From contig CM073596.1 in NCBI GenBank assembly GCA_037074705.1, positions 12,766,501 to 12,830,500 on the forward strand: 64,000 bases of DNA, in the 5' to 3' direction. Source of the stretch: Zhengitettix transpicula. Its lineage: Eukaryota > Arthropoda > Insecta > Orthoptera > Tetrigidae. A program made the position numbers and the translations under genes. This document shows, piece after piece, positions 1 to 11,800 of the stretch. The notes under the pieces were generated by a model. The model was not told the origin of the DNA. It saw only the letters and a list, made by a program, of their open reading frames with translations, and did not search any database. Numbering within the stretch: position 1 is the stretch's first letter; every line of letters starts with the position of its first letter.

Positions 1-850
1 GACAGACCGACGTACAGTAGCGAAGTATCCCGTGATAACTTCCTCCGGTTTCGCAGCCTTCGCTTTGCGGCGTGTCAGGTGCGCGATAACTAACTAGCAG
101 TTATCGTGAGCTCTTAATGCCGAATGCGGACGGCTACAGTTTTTTTTTCTCCCTTTCCTTTTTTCGCCACTTTTTCCCCCCCTCTCGGCAAAGCGTGGCG
201 GGGTCAGCAGATACAAGACCCGATAGGAAACGAAGTCCGCATAACTCGCGCTCGCTATCGCCACTCATTACTCTCACTCGTCGTGGACATGCAACTCTTA
301 GAAATTGAGGCAAAACGCAGCCAGAATATAAACACACAGCTGCGAACGTGAGGATTCCGGTGATCATCCTTGAAATGACTGTAGCGTTTAAGGAACTACA
401 TGAACTCGACTAATTGCTCCACAAATGCAGTGCTGCCGTGTGTCAGCACGGCTTTATAAAAAATTTTCTGAACTTGAGGATTTCGGGGTTGATTTTTAGA
501 GTGTGAAATCTTTTGCAAGGTGCCCCTTTCAGTTCCAGAGGTAACAATTATCATTCTCGGGGTTAAGGAATATTCCGAAGAAGGTATTTTCGTATGGAGA
601 AGGATCGACCCAGGTAGGGCGTGAAAGAACTTTGGATCCAGGAAGAAATGTCTGCGAAAGGACATGATATGAGAGAATCTTTGGTCAGAGGCATTAGTTT
701 TGAGGCAGTTAATTTTTTATGACCATGTTTGTTTAATTATTTGACTATTAATTCGAATGCGCAAAATAGGACGTACATTTGTAATTATTATTATAGTTAT
801 TTTTATTACCAGTTGTCTTATATTAGAAGTATGGTCGTTTATCACAATTT
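1..850. other. Unique intergenic DNA
   Basis: No gene is supported here. Short open frames occur on both strands but have no recognisable domain. A perfect 8-bp stem (CGATAACT at 84-91 with AGTTATCG at 99-106, 7-nt loop) lies near the left edge. A poly-T and poly-C tract follows at about 140-185. The rest is AT-rich unique sequence with no visible repeat. Confidence 0.6.
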
Positions 851-854
851 CCAT

Positions 855-1290
855 GTCTACGAGGGATGTTCTCTCGTAGGCAGAACCTTTATGTTCCGGG
901 GTCGTAGACCTTGGACATACGGTAAGTGTTGTCCGCTATTCCTATTGGAATAGTCGGCCAGCTGCCTCCTAAACCGGTCAAGGCACGGCGACGGGAAAAC
1001 TGTGATCCCACAGCAAACTCCTCTCCCGCTATCGGAAGGGCGTGGGACAAATGCCAAATCTCCGACTTACCTGATGCAGGTTTTTCTAGGGTTTTCGCTG
1101 CATCACTTTTAGGCGAATTGCCGGGTAGGATCCTTAAACCATAGTCCGCGGGCCCCTAGTTAACCCTTGGCTGCCTTCCTCTACTTTTCCGCATCCCCCC
1201 CCCCTTTTAAATCCCTTTTTTAATGCTATAAGAGGGGAGTAACCACTATGTGGATTACCATATACATAGCCTGTCTACATATAAAAAAAG
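855..1290 (+). repeat. Family A structured interspersed repeat, copy A1
   Basis: This is one of ten copies of the same repeat in the window. The copy opens with a 7-bp hairpin (CTACGAG 857-863 with CTCGTAG 873-879). It runs through the shared blocks ending in TTAACCCTTGG and GGGGAGT, and stops in an A-rich tail at about 1280-1288. The A-rich end, present in most copies, suggests RNA-mediated retroposition, like a SINE. I see no convincing pol III A and B boxes and no ORF. The open frames across it (minus 857-1057, plus 926-1144) recur in other copies because the repeat recurs, and should not be called genes. Confidence 0.8.
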
Positions 1291-1299
1291 AGTATATTT

Positions 1300-3040
1300 T
1301 AAATGTGTGACTTTCATCGTCGACCTCGTTTTGGTTATTTTGATTCTCAGTGATAATGTTGTTAATGTCCCCTGTATTAGTAAATGAGTATATTTCTGCC
1401 CTTCTCATGTATTGATATCAGATGTAATTAGAATGACTGGAAATAAAATATTTTTGAATAATGTTTTTGTGATAAAATATTAATAATTGAAACAAATTTA
1501 TAAAAAAATATTCTCACTATTTTTTAAGGCGCGTTGCTAACTTTTGTACATTTTAGAAGTAAGTGTGCCTTTCATCATCGATCTCTTTTTGGTTATTAAA
1601 ATTCATTAACTGAAACGGAAGAGTTCACGTGTCAAAGTGTTATTGTCGATGTTATTGGTTCTTCCTTGTTTCTCAAAAAATAGATTTAATGACGAGAAAT
1701 AAAAACCTTTTTGAATAATATTTTTGTGATAAAATATTAATAATTGAAACAAAATTATAAAAAATATTTTCATTATTTTTTTAAGGCGTGTTGTTAACTT
1801 TTGTACATTTTAGAAGTGTGCCTGTCATCATCGACCTCTTTTGCTTATTAAAATTCATTAATTGAAACGGAAGAGTTCACGTGTTAATGTGTCATTGCCG
1901 ATGTTATTGTTTCTTCCTTGATCCTCCAAAATAGATTTAAAGTCGGGAAATAGAAACCTTTTTGACTGATGATTTTGTGATAAAATATTAATAATTGAAA
2001 CAAATTTATAATAAAATATTCTCACTATTTTTTAAGGCGTGTTGCTAACTTGTGTACATTTTGGAAGTGTGCCTTTCATCATCGACCACATTTTGGTTAT
2101 TAAAATTCTTTAACTGAAACGTGTTACGGAAGAGTTGAAATGTCATTGTCGATTTTATTGGTTCTTCCTTGATCCTCCAAAACAGATTTAAAGACGGGAA
2201 ATAAAAACATTTTTGACTAATGATTTTGTAATAAAATATTAATAATTGAAACAAATTTCTAGTAATTTATTCTCACTATTTTTTAAGGCGTGTTGCTAAC
2301 TTTTGTACATTTTGGAAGTTTGCCTTTCATCATCGAGCACTTTTTCGTTATTAAAATTCTTTAACTGAAACGTGTTACGGAAGAGTTTACGTGTCACTGT
2401 GTCATTGTCGATGTTACTGGTTCTTCCTTGTTTCTCGAAAAATAGATTTAATGACGGGATATAAAACCTTTTTGAATAATGTTCCAAAAATTCTTTAACT
2501 GAAACGTATTATGGAAGAGTTCACGTGTCAATGTGTCATTTTCGTTGTTATTGGTTCTTCCTTGATCCTCCAAATTGGTTTAAAGACGGGAAATAAAACA
2601 TTTTAAGATAATGTTTTTGTGATAAAATATTAATAATTGAAACAAATTTATAAAAAAATATTTTCACTATTTTTTTAAGGCGTGTTGCTAACTTTTGTAC
2701 ATTTTAGAAGTGTGCCTTTCGTCATCGACCTCTTTTTGTTTATTAAAATTCTTTAACTGAAACGTGATACGGAAGAGTTTACGTGTCAATGTGTCATTGT
2801 CGATATTATTGGTTCTTCCTTGTTTCTCCAAAAATAGATTTAATGACGGGAAATGAAACCTTTTTTAATAATTTAATATATAAACATTTTATATAAAATC
2901 CTTGCGGAGCTCTTAATACGATTTCGTACTAATTATCATAAAATTATTTAACTGTTTGATACGTGTAAATGTGTCATTGTCGATGTTATTGGGTTTCCTT
3001 GGTTCTCCAAAATATATTTTTAGGTAGAAATATTTATCAA
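1300..3040. repeat. Satellite-like tandem array, ~251-bp unit
   Basis: The unit contains AAGGCGTGTTGCTAAC, followed by a TCATCATCGACCTC block, GTGTCATTGTCGATGTTATT and ATAATTGAAACAAATTTATA. The AAGGC landmark recurs at about 1526, 1783, 2034, 2285 and 2677. This gives periods of 257, 251, 251 and 392, the last being one unit plus a 141-bp partial unit near 2480-2620. Diverged half-units form both edges (1300-1440 and 2955-3040). The unit is AT-rich and encodes nothing recognisable. The minus-strand frames at 2045-2254 and 2296-2487 are similar to each other only because they lie in adjacent units. Confidence 0.88.
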
Positions 3041-4680
3041 GTTATTTTTAATTGCGTCAGTCTTCGTTTTATCATCGCTTTTCGATATAAACATTTGTTA
3101 ATGGTTCAGGTAGAATATTTAATGTATACAATTTTTTTTTGAGGCGGGCATGCATTCTCAGGTCATTACAAACTGACGGCTCTACTCTGATCTTTTAAAC
3201 AGTTTTTACGGTGTGGAGTGGACCATGTTTCGAAAGGAAGAAGCGGACACGGACAGACGGACAGGCAAGGCAGTGACATTTCCGTCGTAAATGCCAGCAA
3301 CTTACATTTGTAAAGTTCATAGCTCTCGTCACCTTTCTGCTTAGTTTTATTTCGGAGATGTAACCGTGACAGGACCGAGCAAGTCACTCTTTGGAGAAAT
3401 CTTCACCCGAGGGAGGGAAAACCTTTTCTCGGAAGAAACGTCGGAGAAACCGTCTTCCAGTTGTGAGGAGACTCTTCGATACGGCAGCTGTGTACCGTCT
3501 ATGGTGAAACTTGTTCTTAATGAAATCATTTGAAAATAAACTTTACGATTTTGCTGCTATTGGTAAAGGTAAAACTTGAAATTAGCCACGAATCTAATTT
3601 ATAATAACGTGCGTGGCGAATTTTTCAATTAAACCTCGACGGGGAACTATGCTTGCACAAATGCCTTTCCAGTTTTTAAATTTTTCTAATTATTTTCGGT
3701 TCCAATTAGTGTCAAGATTCTTAAGGATAATCAACTTTAGTGCCTTGACACACAATGTGGGCATACAAAAAGTGAGCTTACCTCATGTTGCAGTGCCGTT
3801 ATAATCACCACAAAAAATGGGGAATGTTATCATGGTTATACACAAGTCTGAACACAATTATCCACTCTTAAATTATTAAGACTGCGTCGCCATCAATTTG
3901 TAGAAATGGGTAGGAATGCCCTTAGCTTCACTTGAATTAACAGTTAATGGTCAGAGAAACGATAAAGCAAAGTGATTAAGTATATCGTCGGGGATCTCGG
4001 CAGCTGATTACTTGAGCTTTGGTGTAGCTGAGTCGTGCTTTACATCCACCTGCTGACGATTCCGACAGTGACACACGAGCGTGAGGTGCAGGAAGCTCAG
4101 GATTCCCCAGCTGCAGGCGAAGGACCACTTGTCAGGATGCACCTGTCGTGGCACGTGTGCGGAATCCCAACTGGACCAATTAAGGAGCGCTCCGGGCGAA
4201 GACGCTCCTCTCCGGTCCCTGGAAGCGCAGGTAGCGTGCCTTGACATCCGGCTTTACGACTTGGTCAATACCATTGTGTCATTGCCTTTCAGCATCCGCC
4301 TTCATGGATAAATATTTATTTCTGGTTGTGCGCGGAGCTAACTTTCTCCTTACATGATAGAAATCAGAACCTCAAGATTCCTACTGAAGAGTGACACTAA
4401 ATCATATTATAAACAATTTATTGAATTCAATTAGTAATTGGCGTTGTTCACAACTCAGAATTTCAATTTTGTCAATTATGTGCTGTAGCGCGTACATTTT
4501 GGCTGACGACTCCAACGGACCGAGAGTCCTGTTTTGTTTTGAACACCCCAAGAAAGCCAGGGTGATGTCAATGGTCCGTTGGTCGCTGCAGGTAGAGACG
4601 ACGTGTCGGGACGGTGCCTTGGGGGGTAGGAATGTGAACCCCGGACGTGTAAACAGGTGTCAGGGAAGTAGGTTTTGGAC
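3041..4680. other. Mostly unique region with a GC-rich island at 4.0-4.3 kb
   Basis: 3041-3990 is AT-rich and without recognised features, apart from a moderately GC-rich stretch at 3170-3500 carrying overlapping short minus-strand frames. 4010-4260 is a compact GC-rich island with open frames on both strands: minus 4008-4247 (79 codons) and plus 4081-4311 (76 codons). No family is recognised. An exon or a regulatory island are both possible. Confidence 0.5.
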
Positions 4681-5180
4681 TTGGAAACGGAGGAGGTGGA
4701 GTGAAGTCAGGGAGAGAGATGGTGGTGGAATTTTGAAGAACTTGGAAAACGGACGAGGTGGAGTGAAGTCAGGGAGAGGAGATGGTGGTGGACTTTGGAA
4801 GGGCTTGGAAAACGGACGAGGTGGAGTGAAGTCAGGGAGAGGAGATGGTGGTGGACTTTGGGAGGGCTTGGAAAACGGACGAGGTGGAGTGAAGTCAGGG
4901 AGAGAGATGGTGGTGGACTTCGGAAGGACTTGGAAAACGGACGAGGTGGAGTGAAGGCTGGAGAGGGATGGTGGTGGACTTTGGAAGAACTTGGAAAACT
5001 GACGAGGTGGAGTGAAGGCTGGAGAGGGATGGTGGTGGACTTTGGAAGAACTTGGAAAACTGACGAGGTGGAGTGAAGTCAGGGAGACAGGGTGGTAGGA
5101 TTTGGAAGGACTTAGAAAACGGACAAGTTGAAGTGAAGTCTGAAGAGAGATGGTGATGGAATTTTAAAGGACTTGGTTTA
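4675..5180. repeat. GC-rich minisatellite, ~62-bp unit, about 8 copies
   Basis: The core CTTGGAAAACGGACGAGG, followed by TGGAGTGAAGTCAGGGAGAG and ATGGTGGTGGACTTTGG, repeats at about 4680, 4741, 4804, 4867, 4930, 4991, 5051 and 5110. Some periods are exactly 63 bp, so one frame stays open across several units and would encode a 21-residue Gly/Arg/Lys/Asn-rich repeat (frames at 4391-4954 and 4795-5076). Units of other lengths shift the frame. A neutral purine-rich minisatellite explains this better than a protein does. Confidence 0.9.
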
Positions 5181-5490
5181 AGTGAGAAGTGGAGTCAATG
5201 AACGTGGGGATACGACGCAGCGGCCAGAGTATCATCGGTCGCCGCTGTCACTGAACACCGCAGGAATAGGTGGACGTCGGTGAAAGCAATGTAAACATTT
5301 TGACTTCAAGAAAGTCAGTTCATATGTAAAATATATAATTCCCTGCTAATAAGGCCTGAAATCCTGAGTTTAATCAAATTGTAAATATTTATTTTGTTAT
5401 ATATATTATTTAAAATAATTATACGCATTCTGGTGCATTCTAAATTTATATGTCATGATGCGATGAAAGTAAGAAATTATTTTTAATTTT
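5181..5490. other. Short AT-rich spacer
   Basis: This is unique sequence between the minisatellite and the LINE remnant. It has a small GC-rich patch at about 5205-5280 and AT-rich sequence after it. No feature is recognised. Confidence 0.55.
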
Positions 5491-5494
5491 CATA

Positions 5495-6140
5495 CTCACC
5501 ATCCAACACTTCACCCTAAAAAGGAACCCACCCGCTCTCTCACCCTGAAGGGAACTCTTATCCCCACTGAGAGAAACGTTACTGACGTAGGTCTCACCCT
5601 TGACCCAAAATTATCATGGAAAGACCATATCAACAACTTCATCTCCAAATTCTAAACAAAAACTCCCCAATCTCAATCAACGCTAAACGACTAATCTACC
5701 TCTCCCTTATCCAACCCATCTGGTCCAATTGGGGCTTCAACTGCAAAATCCTTCTCACAAAAGCTCCAAATTACCCCAAAAGAAATCCTCCGCTCCATTA
5801 CCAATGCACCATGTTTCCTAAGAAACTCCACACAGGCATCCAAAGCCCTTCCATTAACACGATAATCACCAAATTTATAACGTCTCTAAACAAAAGCACC
5901 CAAATCCGACCATAGAAGACATACATAGTCTCCACCCTCCAACCGCCAACACTCAGGCACTTCCTGACATATTCTCTTCCCATCACCACAATATAACGTC
6001 CCTGACCATACCAATTTAATTCTGGACTCAAATCCCCAAATCGTAACAGTAACCACCAAACACCAATCTCATCTTCCACCTCAAACTTCTCAGAACAACG
6101 AAACGAACGCAAGGGCTGGAAAGTGACTGGACTCTCCACA
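5495..6140 (+). pseudogene. Jockey-like non-LTR retrotransposon remnant, C-terminal end of the RT domain
   Basis: Conceptual translation in shifting frames gives VTDVGLTLDPKLSWKDHIN at about 5580-5637. This resembles the (V)KYLGLxLDxxLxWKxHI block after the RT palm in Jockey-clade LINEs. It is followed by LIYLSLIQPIWSNWGFNC (about 5690-5745), matching the usual YKxxIxPIWxYGIxLW segment, and then by a match to the NAPW block (about 5795-5810, reading ITNAPCFLRN in another frame). Stops and frameshifts interrupt it. No endonuclease or catalytic RT core is present, so only a 3' piece remains, as expected for a 5'-truncated, long-dead insertion. The base composition is unusually C-rich on this strand compared with its surroundings. 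Clade placement rests on motif memory and is tentative. Confidence 0.72.
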
Positions 6141-6667
6141 AACACAAGTCAGCACCTGAATTTTTTACCAATTATTGTGAATACCTGTAAATTATTAAAC
6201 AAAACTGTACAATCTAACGATATAAGTTTTTAAGAATAAATATAAAAAAATCAAGGGGTGTGATCTTGAATACACCAATCACGACACATGAAATAGGGCA
6301 ACGTTGACAAACAATAACGGTGTTAGCCTACTGTTTTCAGTGAGATGTCTGTAGAGGTGTACTAAATCTGTAGAGATGAATTCCTTAGCCAAGAAACTAT
6401 TTAACTACTGACCGCCGAAACTACAACTGACATCACAAATTTCTTTTCACACTTAAATGTGAAAACAGACACAGAAAGTATCATTTAATATTCACAAAGC
6501 TGTAGAAGTGCCTGTTCTCTGCCAAAGCTTCGATTGCATGGCCTGAATACGAAGATAGTGGGTTCTGTCAGTAACGTTATTAACAAATTTTTCTTTAACA
6601 AACACGTCCTGGTATTGAGGGATAATCTGTGTCAATAGCTCCTTCGGGGTTGAGGGACTATTCTCGA
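6141..6667. other. AT-rich unique spacer
   Basis: No ORF, RNA or repeat is recognised between the LINE remnant and the left end of element D1. Confidence 0.5.
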
Positions 6668-7274
6668 GGCGCCGTATTTTGAGCGCCCGTGCCGTGAGCG
6701 GACAACAGTCCCTTCCTCAATCCTGACCGCTGAGCGAGCAGGTATAAGAGCAACTTTATTAGTTTTTAACTGTTATTATAAATTATTATGTTTGTTAAAT
6801 TTTGCTTTTAAAAAAACACGGATTTTGAAATTAGAACATTTAATTGACTTTACAACTCCTGATGAGGTTCTAATAAATTAGGGATTAAACTTTGAGATTT
6901 TTTTCCATTATAATGTTTCAAAATTATTAATAAAAAAATTTATAACTAAACAGGTTTATGTTTTCATTTAAGGACGTCACATAAATATAACGGTTGAAAT
7001 ATTTTTATTTTAATTGATTATTCCTAAGCATATTTATTAAAGAAATCACAACCAATTGGAACAATTTCCATATTATATATAGAGATAAAAATTATAAATC
7101 CAGATAAGTTTCAGAAATGTTATACATTAAACTTGTATTATACTCACTTAATGTTAAAACGAAGACTGATTCTTTAAGCAATACCTCCTCGCTCAGCGGT
7201 CAGGATTGAGGAAGGGGACGATTGAAGAAGGGACCCTTGTCCACTCAGGCCACGGCCGCTCAAAACACGACACC
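6668..7274. mobile_element. Family D non-autonomous DNA element with long terminal inverted repeats, copy D1
   Basis: The left end is GGCGCCGTATTTTGAGCGC at 6668. The right end, reverse-complemented, reads GGTGTCGTGTTTTGAGCGG and ends at 7274. Both ends continue inward with a GTCCGCTC-type block, a CCTCAATCCTGACCGCTGAG block and a GAGCGAG(C/G)AGGTAT block, giving TIRs of about 90-100 bp. The internal ~400 bp is AT-rich, has no transposase ORF, and matches the interiors of D2 and D3. It behaves like a MITE or fold-back-type element. No clear target-site duplication is seen, so the superfamily is not assigned. Confidence 0.82.
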
Positions 7275-8860
7275 GTTCCGTCACAACACAAACGTAGATT
7301 GCGTAAACTTTTTTCTTACGTATTTATTAACAAATTAAATTTCATGTGAATCTAAATGATGATAAAAAAAATCTGAAGGTGGAGTGGTTCTTGTGGTATT
7401 TACTCTAGGGCTGAGTAGACCTAATCTAGAGGCATTGTTGCTTGTTTTTGAGACCTTTAATTAAAAGTGCGTACAACAAGGATACGGAACGACTGCTCAC
7501 TGATTACGATTTTAAACAGAGCGATATTAAAGGTAAAATTAAATGAAAATGAGACTGCTCGGTCGTTACTGCAGAGTCAGTGTTTGTATACAGACTGATG
7601 AAGTTGCTCTTCGGGAAACTTTATGCCTGCTCGCTCAGCGGCCAGGATTGAGGAAGGGACTGTTGTCCGCTCAGGACACGGTCGCTCAAAACACGACACC
7701 GTTCCGTCAGAATATTTTTTTTCATACGAATTAATTAATAAAATAAATTTCATGTGAATCTAAATTACGATAAAAAAAATCTGGAGGTGGAATGGTAATC
7801 TAGAGGCATTGTTGCTAGTTTTTGAGTTCTCTAATTAAAAGTGCGTACAACAAGGATACGAAGAGACTGTTCACTGATTACGACTTTAAATAGAGCGATC
7901 TTAAAGGTAAAATGAAAAGAAAATGAGGCTGCAGAATCAATGTTTGTATACAGGCTGATGAAGTTGCTCTTCGGGAAACTTTATACCTGCTCGCTCAGCG
8001 GCCAGGATTGAGGAAAGGGACTGTTGTCCGCTCAGGACACGGTCGCTCAAAACACGACACCGTTCCGTCAGAATATTTTTTTTCATACGAATTAATTAAT
8101 AAAATAAATTTCATGTGAATCTAAATTATGATATAAAAATCTGGAGGTGGAGTGGTCCTTGTGGTATCTAGTAATACCACTATATTGTGGTAATCTAGAG
8201 GCATTGTTGCTAGTTTTTGAGTTCTCTAATTAAAAGTGCGTACAACAAGGATACGAAGAGACTGTACACTGATTACGACTTTAAATAGAGCGATCTTAAA
8301 GGTAAAATGAAAAGAAAATGAGGCTGCAGAGTCAATGGTTGTATGCAGGCTGATGAAGTTGCTCTTCCGGAAACTTTATACCTGCTCGCTCAGCGGCCAG
8401 GATTGAGGAAGGGGCTGTTGTCCGCTCAGGACACGGTCGCTCAAAACACGACACCGTTCCGTCAGAATATTTTTTTTCATACGAATTAATTAATAAAATA
8501 AATTTTATGTGAATCTAAATTATGATAAAAAAATATGGAGGTGGAGTGGTCCATGTTGTATCTAGTAATACCACTATATTGTGGTAATCTAGAGGCATTG
8601 TTGCTAGTTTTAGTTCTCTAATTAAAAGTGCGTACAAAAAGGATACGATGAGACTGTACACTGATTACGACTTTAAATAGAGCGATCTTAAAGGTAAAAT
8701 GAAAAGAAAATGAGGCTGCAGAGTCAATGGTTGTATACAGGCTGATGAAGTTGCTCTTTCGGAAACTTTATACCTGCTCGCTCAGCGGCCAGGATTGAGG
8801 AAAGGGACTGTTGTCCGCTCAGGGGACGGCCGCTCCGAATACGACACCATTCTGGAAGGT
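7275..8860. repeat. Tandem array of ~390-bp units, each ending with the right end of element D
   Basis: The terminal ACACGACACC of D recurs at 7274, 7700, 8061, 8455 and (mutated, ACGACACCATT) 8848. The spacings are 426, 361, 394 and 393 bp. Each unit holds about 290 bp of sequence not found in D2 or D3, including GAGGCATTGTTGCTAG, AAGTGCGTACAACAAGGATA and CTGATGAAGTTGCTCTTC. The unit then closes with the CTCGCTCAGCGGCCAGGATT-to-CGACACC right end of D. The array therefore arose by tandem duplication of the D1 right TIR plus its flank. Indels, such as loss of the ATACCACTATATTGTGG block in two units, explain the length changes. The frame at 7543-7734 is not a gene. Confidence 0.9.
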
Positions 8861-11800
8861 GGCTGCTGAATGATGAATGATTTCTTGCGATGCGGGCGCC
8901 CGCTGCCGAGACGCAGGTGCGTCGTGACTCACTCCAGGCCGGTTTTTCCTCCTTTCGCCGCCGACGAAATGGGACGCATTTATCGTCTGTAGCAGATAAT
9001 CAACTTACTTGTAAAGAATGTAGGGGCAGCCAGGCTGGGGGGTAATACATACGCATTAACGGCGGCTGTCCTTACACAGAAACCGTTACTTGTTCCTTAA
9101 TAGCCGCGACATCGTCCAACGTCCGCTCTAAGTGCCCGTGTAAAGACTCCGGACTGTTCTCGGACGCATTTATGTAAATGCTTATGAATAATATTTCGCC
9201 ATTTTTTTTTCTCGTGTACGAAACCGCGGGAGGCCTTCCGTGAATGGCTGTTTTATTTCTCTGGAATAGTTCCATGAAACAAGGCATAAGTCCCGTGGTT
9301 CGCTGAGAGCAGTAACCGACGCCGCACGCGATTCCACGTTAACGAGCGCTCTAGTTGTTCGTGGCATTAGTATTATTACGAGATACACGTCTGGGCCGCG
9401 CATAATTTGTGGTTTGACGATGAAGTCCTCCGTCAGACACGTCAATTAAGCAGGCGGGTCAGTTGCTCTGGGGAGAGGTGGACAGGCGTATCGTAAATTC
9501 CCTTTGCACACAAAGCCGTCAGTTTCTCTCTCTGATACAGCGGTCATCAGCGTCCTAAAAAATATAATCTGTGATATATTTACACGTAAACAAACAGCTA
9601 TCATTATATGGGTCAACATTTTTACGCAAATAAATATTTCCTATATATTCACATTGTTTGAATCAAACGTAATGAATTGATTGGTCCGAATGCACCTCCT
9701 CAGATAAAAATATAAATAAAACTGGCAAGATTCTTCACGACTGAAATTTGTAAAACACACACCTTTAGAAATTTCACCACAAAATTTAAACTATATATTG
9801 GAATATTACAAAAAATAATTATTATTCAGACTTGTTAAAAATCGGGTCTAGGACGTTTCGGCGCTAACACTTTTTTTTCTTCACAAATATACACTTGAAT
9901 ACAACTGAATAAATACTCAACTTTAAGAGTGAAATGGTTATATTTGTAATGTTAGAATAAAATGATTGTAAATGAAAAGTATCAAAATGCAGCTAGTTCA
10001 GAACCACAAGAAATTGTTTGAAGGTTCACTCTGCACCTAGTTAATGGCGTTAAATGGTCTCTATTATAAACATGTAGTTAATGTTAATAAATTGGTAAAT
10101 GGGTAGCTGACTTAGCAAATCACTCCCTGAAAATAATATGTAGTGCTTTTTGATAGAATATTTAAATTTATAATATAATATAGTAGTCAAATAAGTCATA
10201 TTTTCTTTCGTCAAATAAGTTGGAATTATTTTCAAGCTAAGCGAAGCAGGTTTATTTTTCCTAACGTCCACATCTACGGAAGCTTCTTCCAGCTGTGCAA
10301 AAATTGAAAAAAAAATGTTATAGACCTGGACAAAAACAACTGGTATTTTTCTTTTAAATCTAGGATGGTCAGGCCAGTAGCTTTCGTTCCCATATTATAT
10401 GATATTACCTGCAATTTATGTGGAAATTTCATACATTGAGCAAAATATATTAAAAAGCAATTAATCAGGAATTCTTTACAATTAAAACAACGTTTAACAC
10501 ATTCATTTCACTATTTCTACCTTGAAATGAAGTAATATTTATAATCCATTATTTATTAACTTTTAAGAAAATTTTACAAAAGTACTATAAACTTTAATTT
10601 CAATAAGAAAACAAATTTAGGTTACTTTATGAACGGTAGCATTTACTACTAAATTGCAAGATTTAATATTTGATTTTTTATATAATATTAGAAGAATAAG
10701 AAGAAAAATACACCGTAAAATTGTTATTTGAAATATTGTATGACACAAAATTGTTCTCGTAGTTACATAACAAGCTCATTAAAGCCTAATTTAAAAGTAT
10801 AATAGCCTACTTAAATATCGTTAAAGTGTTAATGTATATATATATTGTAATAATTAAAAAGGTGGTCTTAATTAAATGAATTAATTAACAAAATTATTAA
10901 GATTTAAAAATTTATTCCTTAAAAGTACAAATTGTAATCCCTACTTTACACGCCGAATTTCATCAAGTTAGCAAACAAATATTTTATTTCATTTTTGCAA
11001 TTCGCGGCGTTCTAGGAAAAATACAACTTTATATTTTACAATCAAATACGTCGATAGTCTCTTTATCTCAGGGTCATTACTGCGTTTGATAGTAAGAACA
11101 ATCCAAATTAATAAGCTATGAAGGTAACAATACAATATGAAAATAAACGAAATGAAAGAAACTAAATGAAAAGGAAAACGAAGGAAATCTGACTTCTACC
11201 TTTAATCCTCGTTTACAGTTTTTAAGTCATTTATTTGTGCTCACGAATGTTTTTCTGGTACCAGTTCTGATTCTTGGAGCTTGAGGACAACACTCACTAA
11301 AAAGGCCATTATTCACGGATTCTACACATTAAATTTTCAATACACACGGTCGATGTTCTCGTTCTCTGCCACCTGGAACTTTGTATCCGCCGCCCCTCAG
11401 TCAGTCCTCGGACATAGGTCTCCTTGATGCCTCTATGCGAAATTTAGTTCAGTCTGTGTGAAGCAAAACCTTTTGCTTCCAAATTTGCGATTATTATTAG
11501 AGTCTCTCCGTCAAAATTGTTTACTCGCGTTGTATGTAAACTAATAGATCTCGCAGTTGGACTTCTTGGACCTCGCTATTCATACTTTTAGATCAGCATT
11601 TTACGTTTTCAGTTCCCGCCTGGACTGATCCGTATCGCCTCTCGCCGCAGACTGACTTCCTACTCGCTCGCAGTTCCCGGCAACATTCTCCGACAAAGAG
11701 CACCTTTCCTTCTCTCTCACACTCTGTAAATCCATAATTTCATACCAGCCTCGTCCATCCAAACCTTCGTTCTCTGCTGCCAGATAGAGACAAATTTACC

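Noticed and set aside
1300..3040. CRISPR array
   Set aside because: Repeats are ~251 bp and contiguous, with no spacer structure, and the DNA is eukaryotic.
4391..5076. Gly/Arg/Lys-rich repeat protein (187 and 93 codons)
   Set aside because: The frames are open because some minisatellite units are 63 bp long. Other units shift the frame and no start, domain or splice support exists.
5798..6145. 115-codon minus ORF
   Set aside because: It is antisense to the Jockey-like LINE remnant, whose plus-strand reading has recognisable RT-end motifs.
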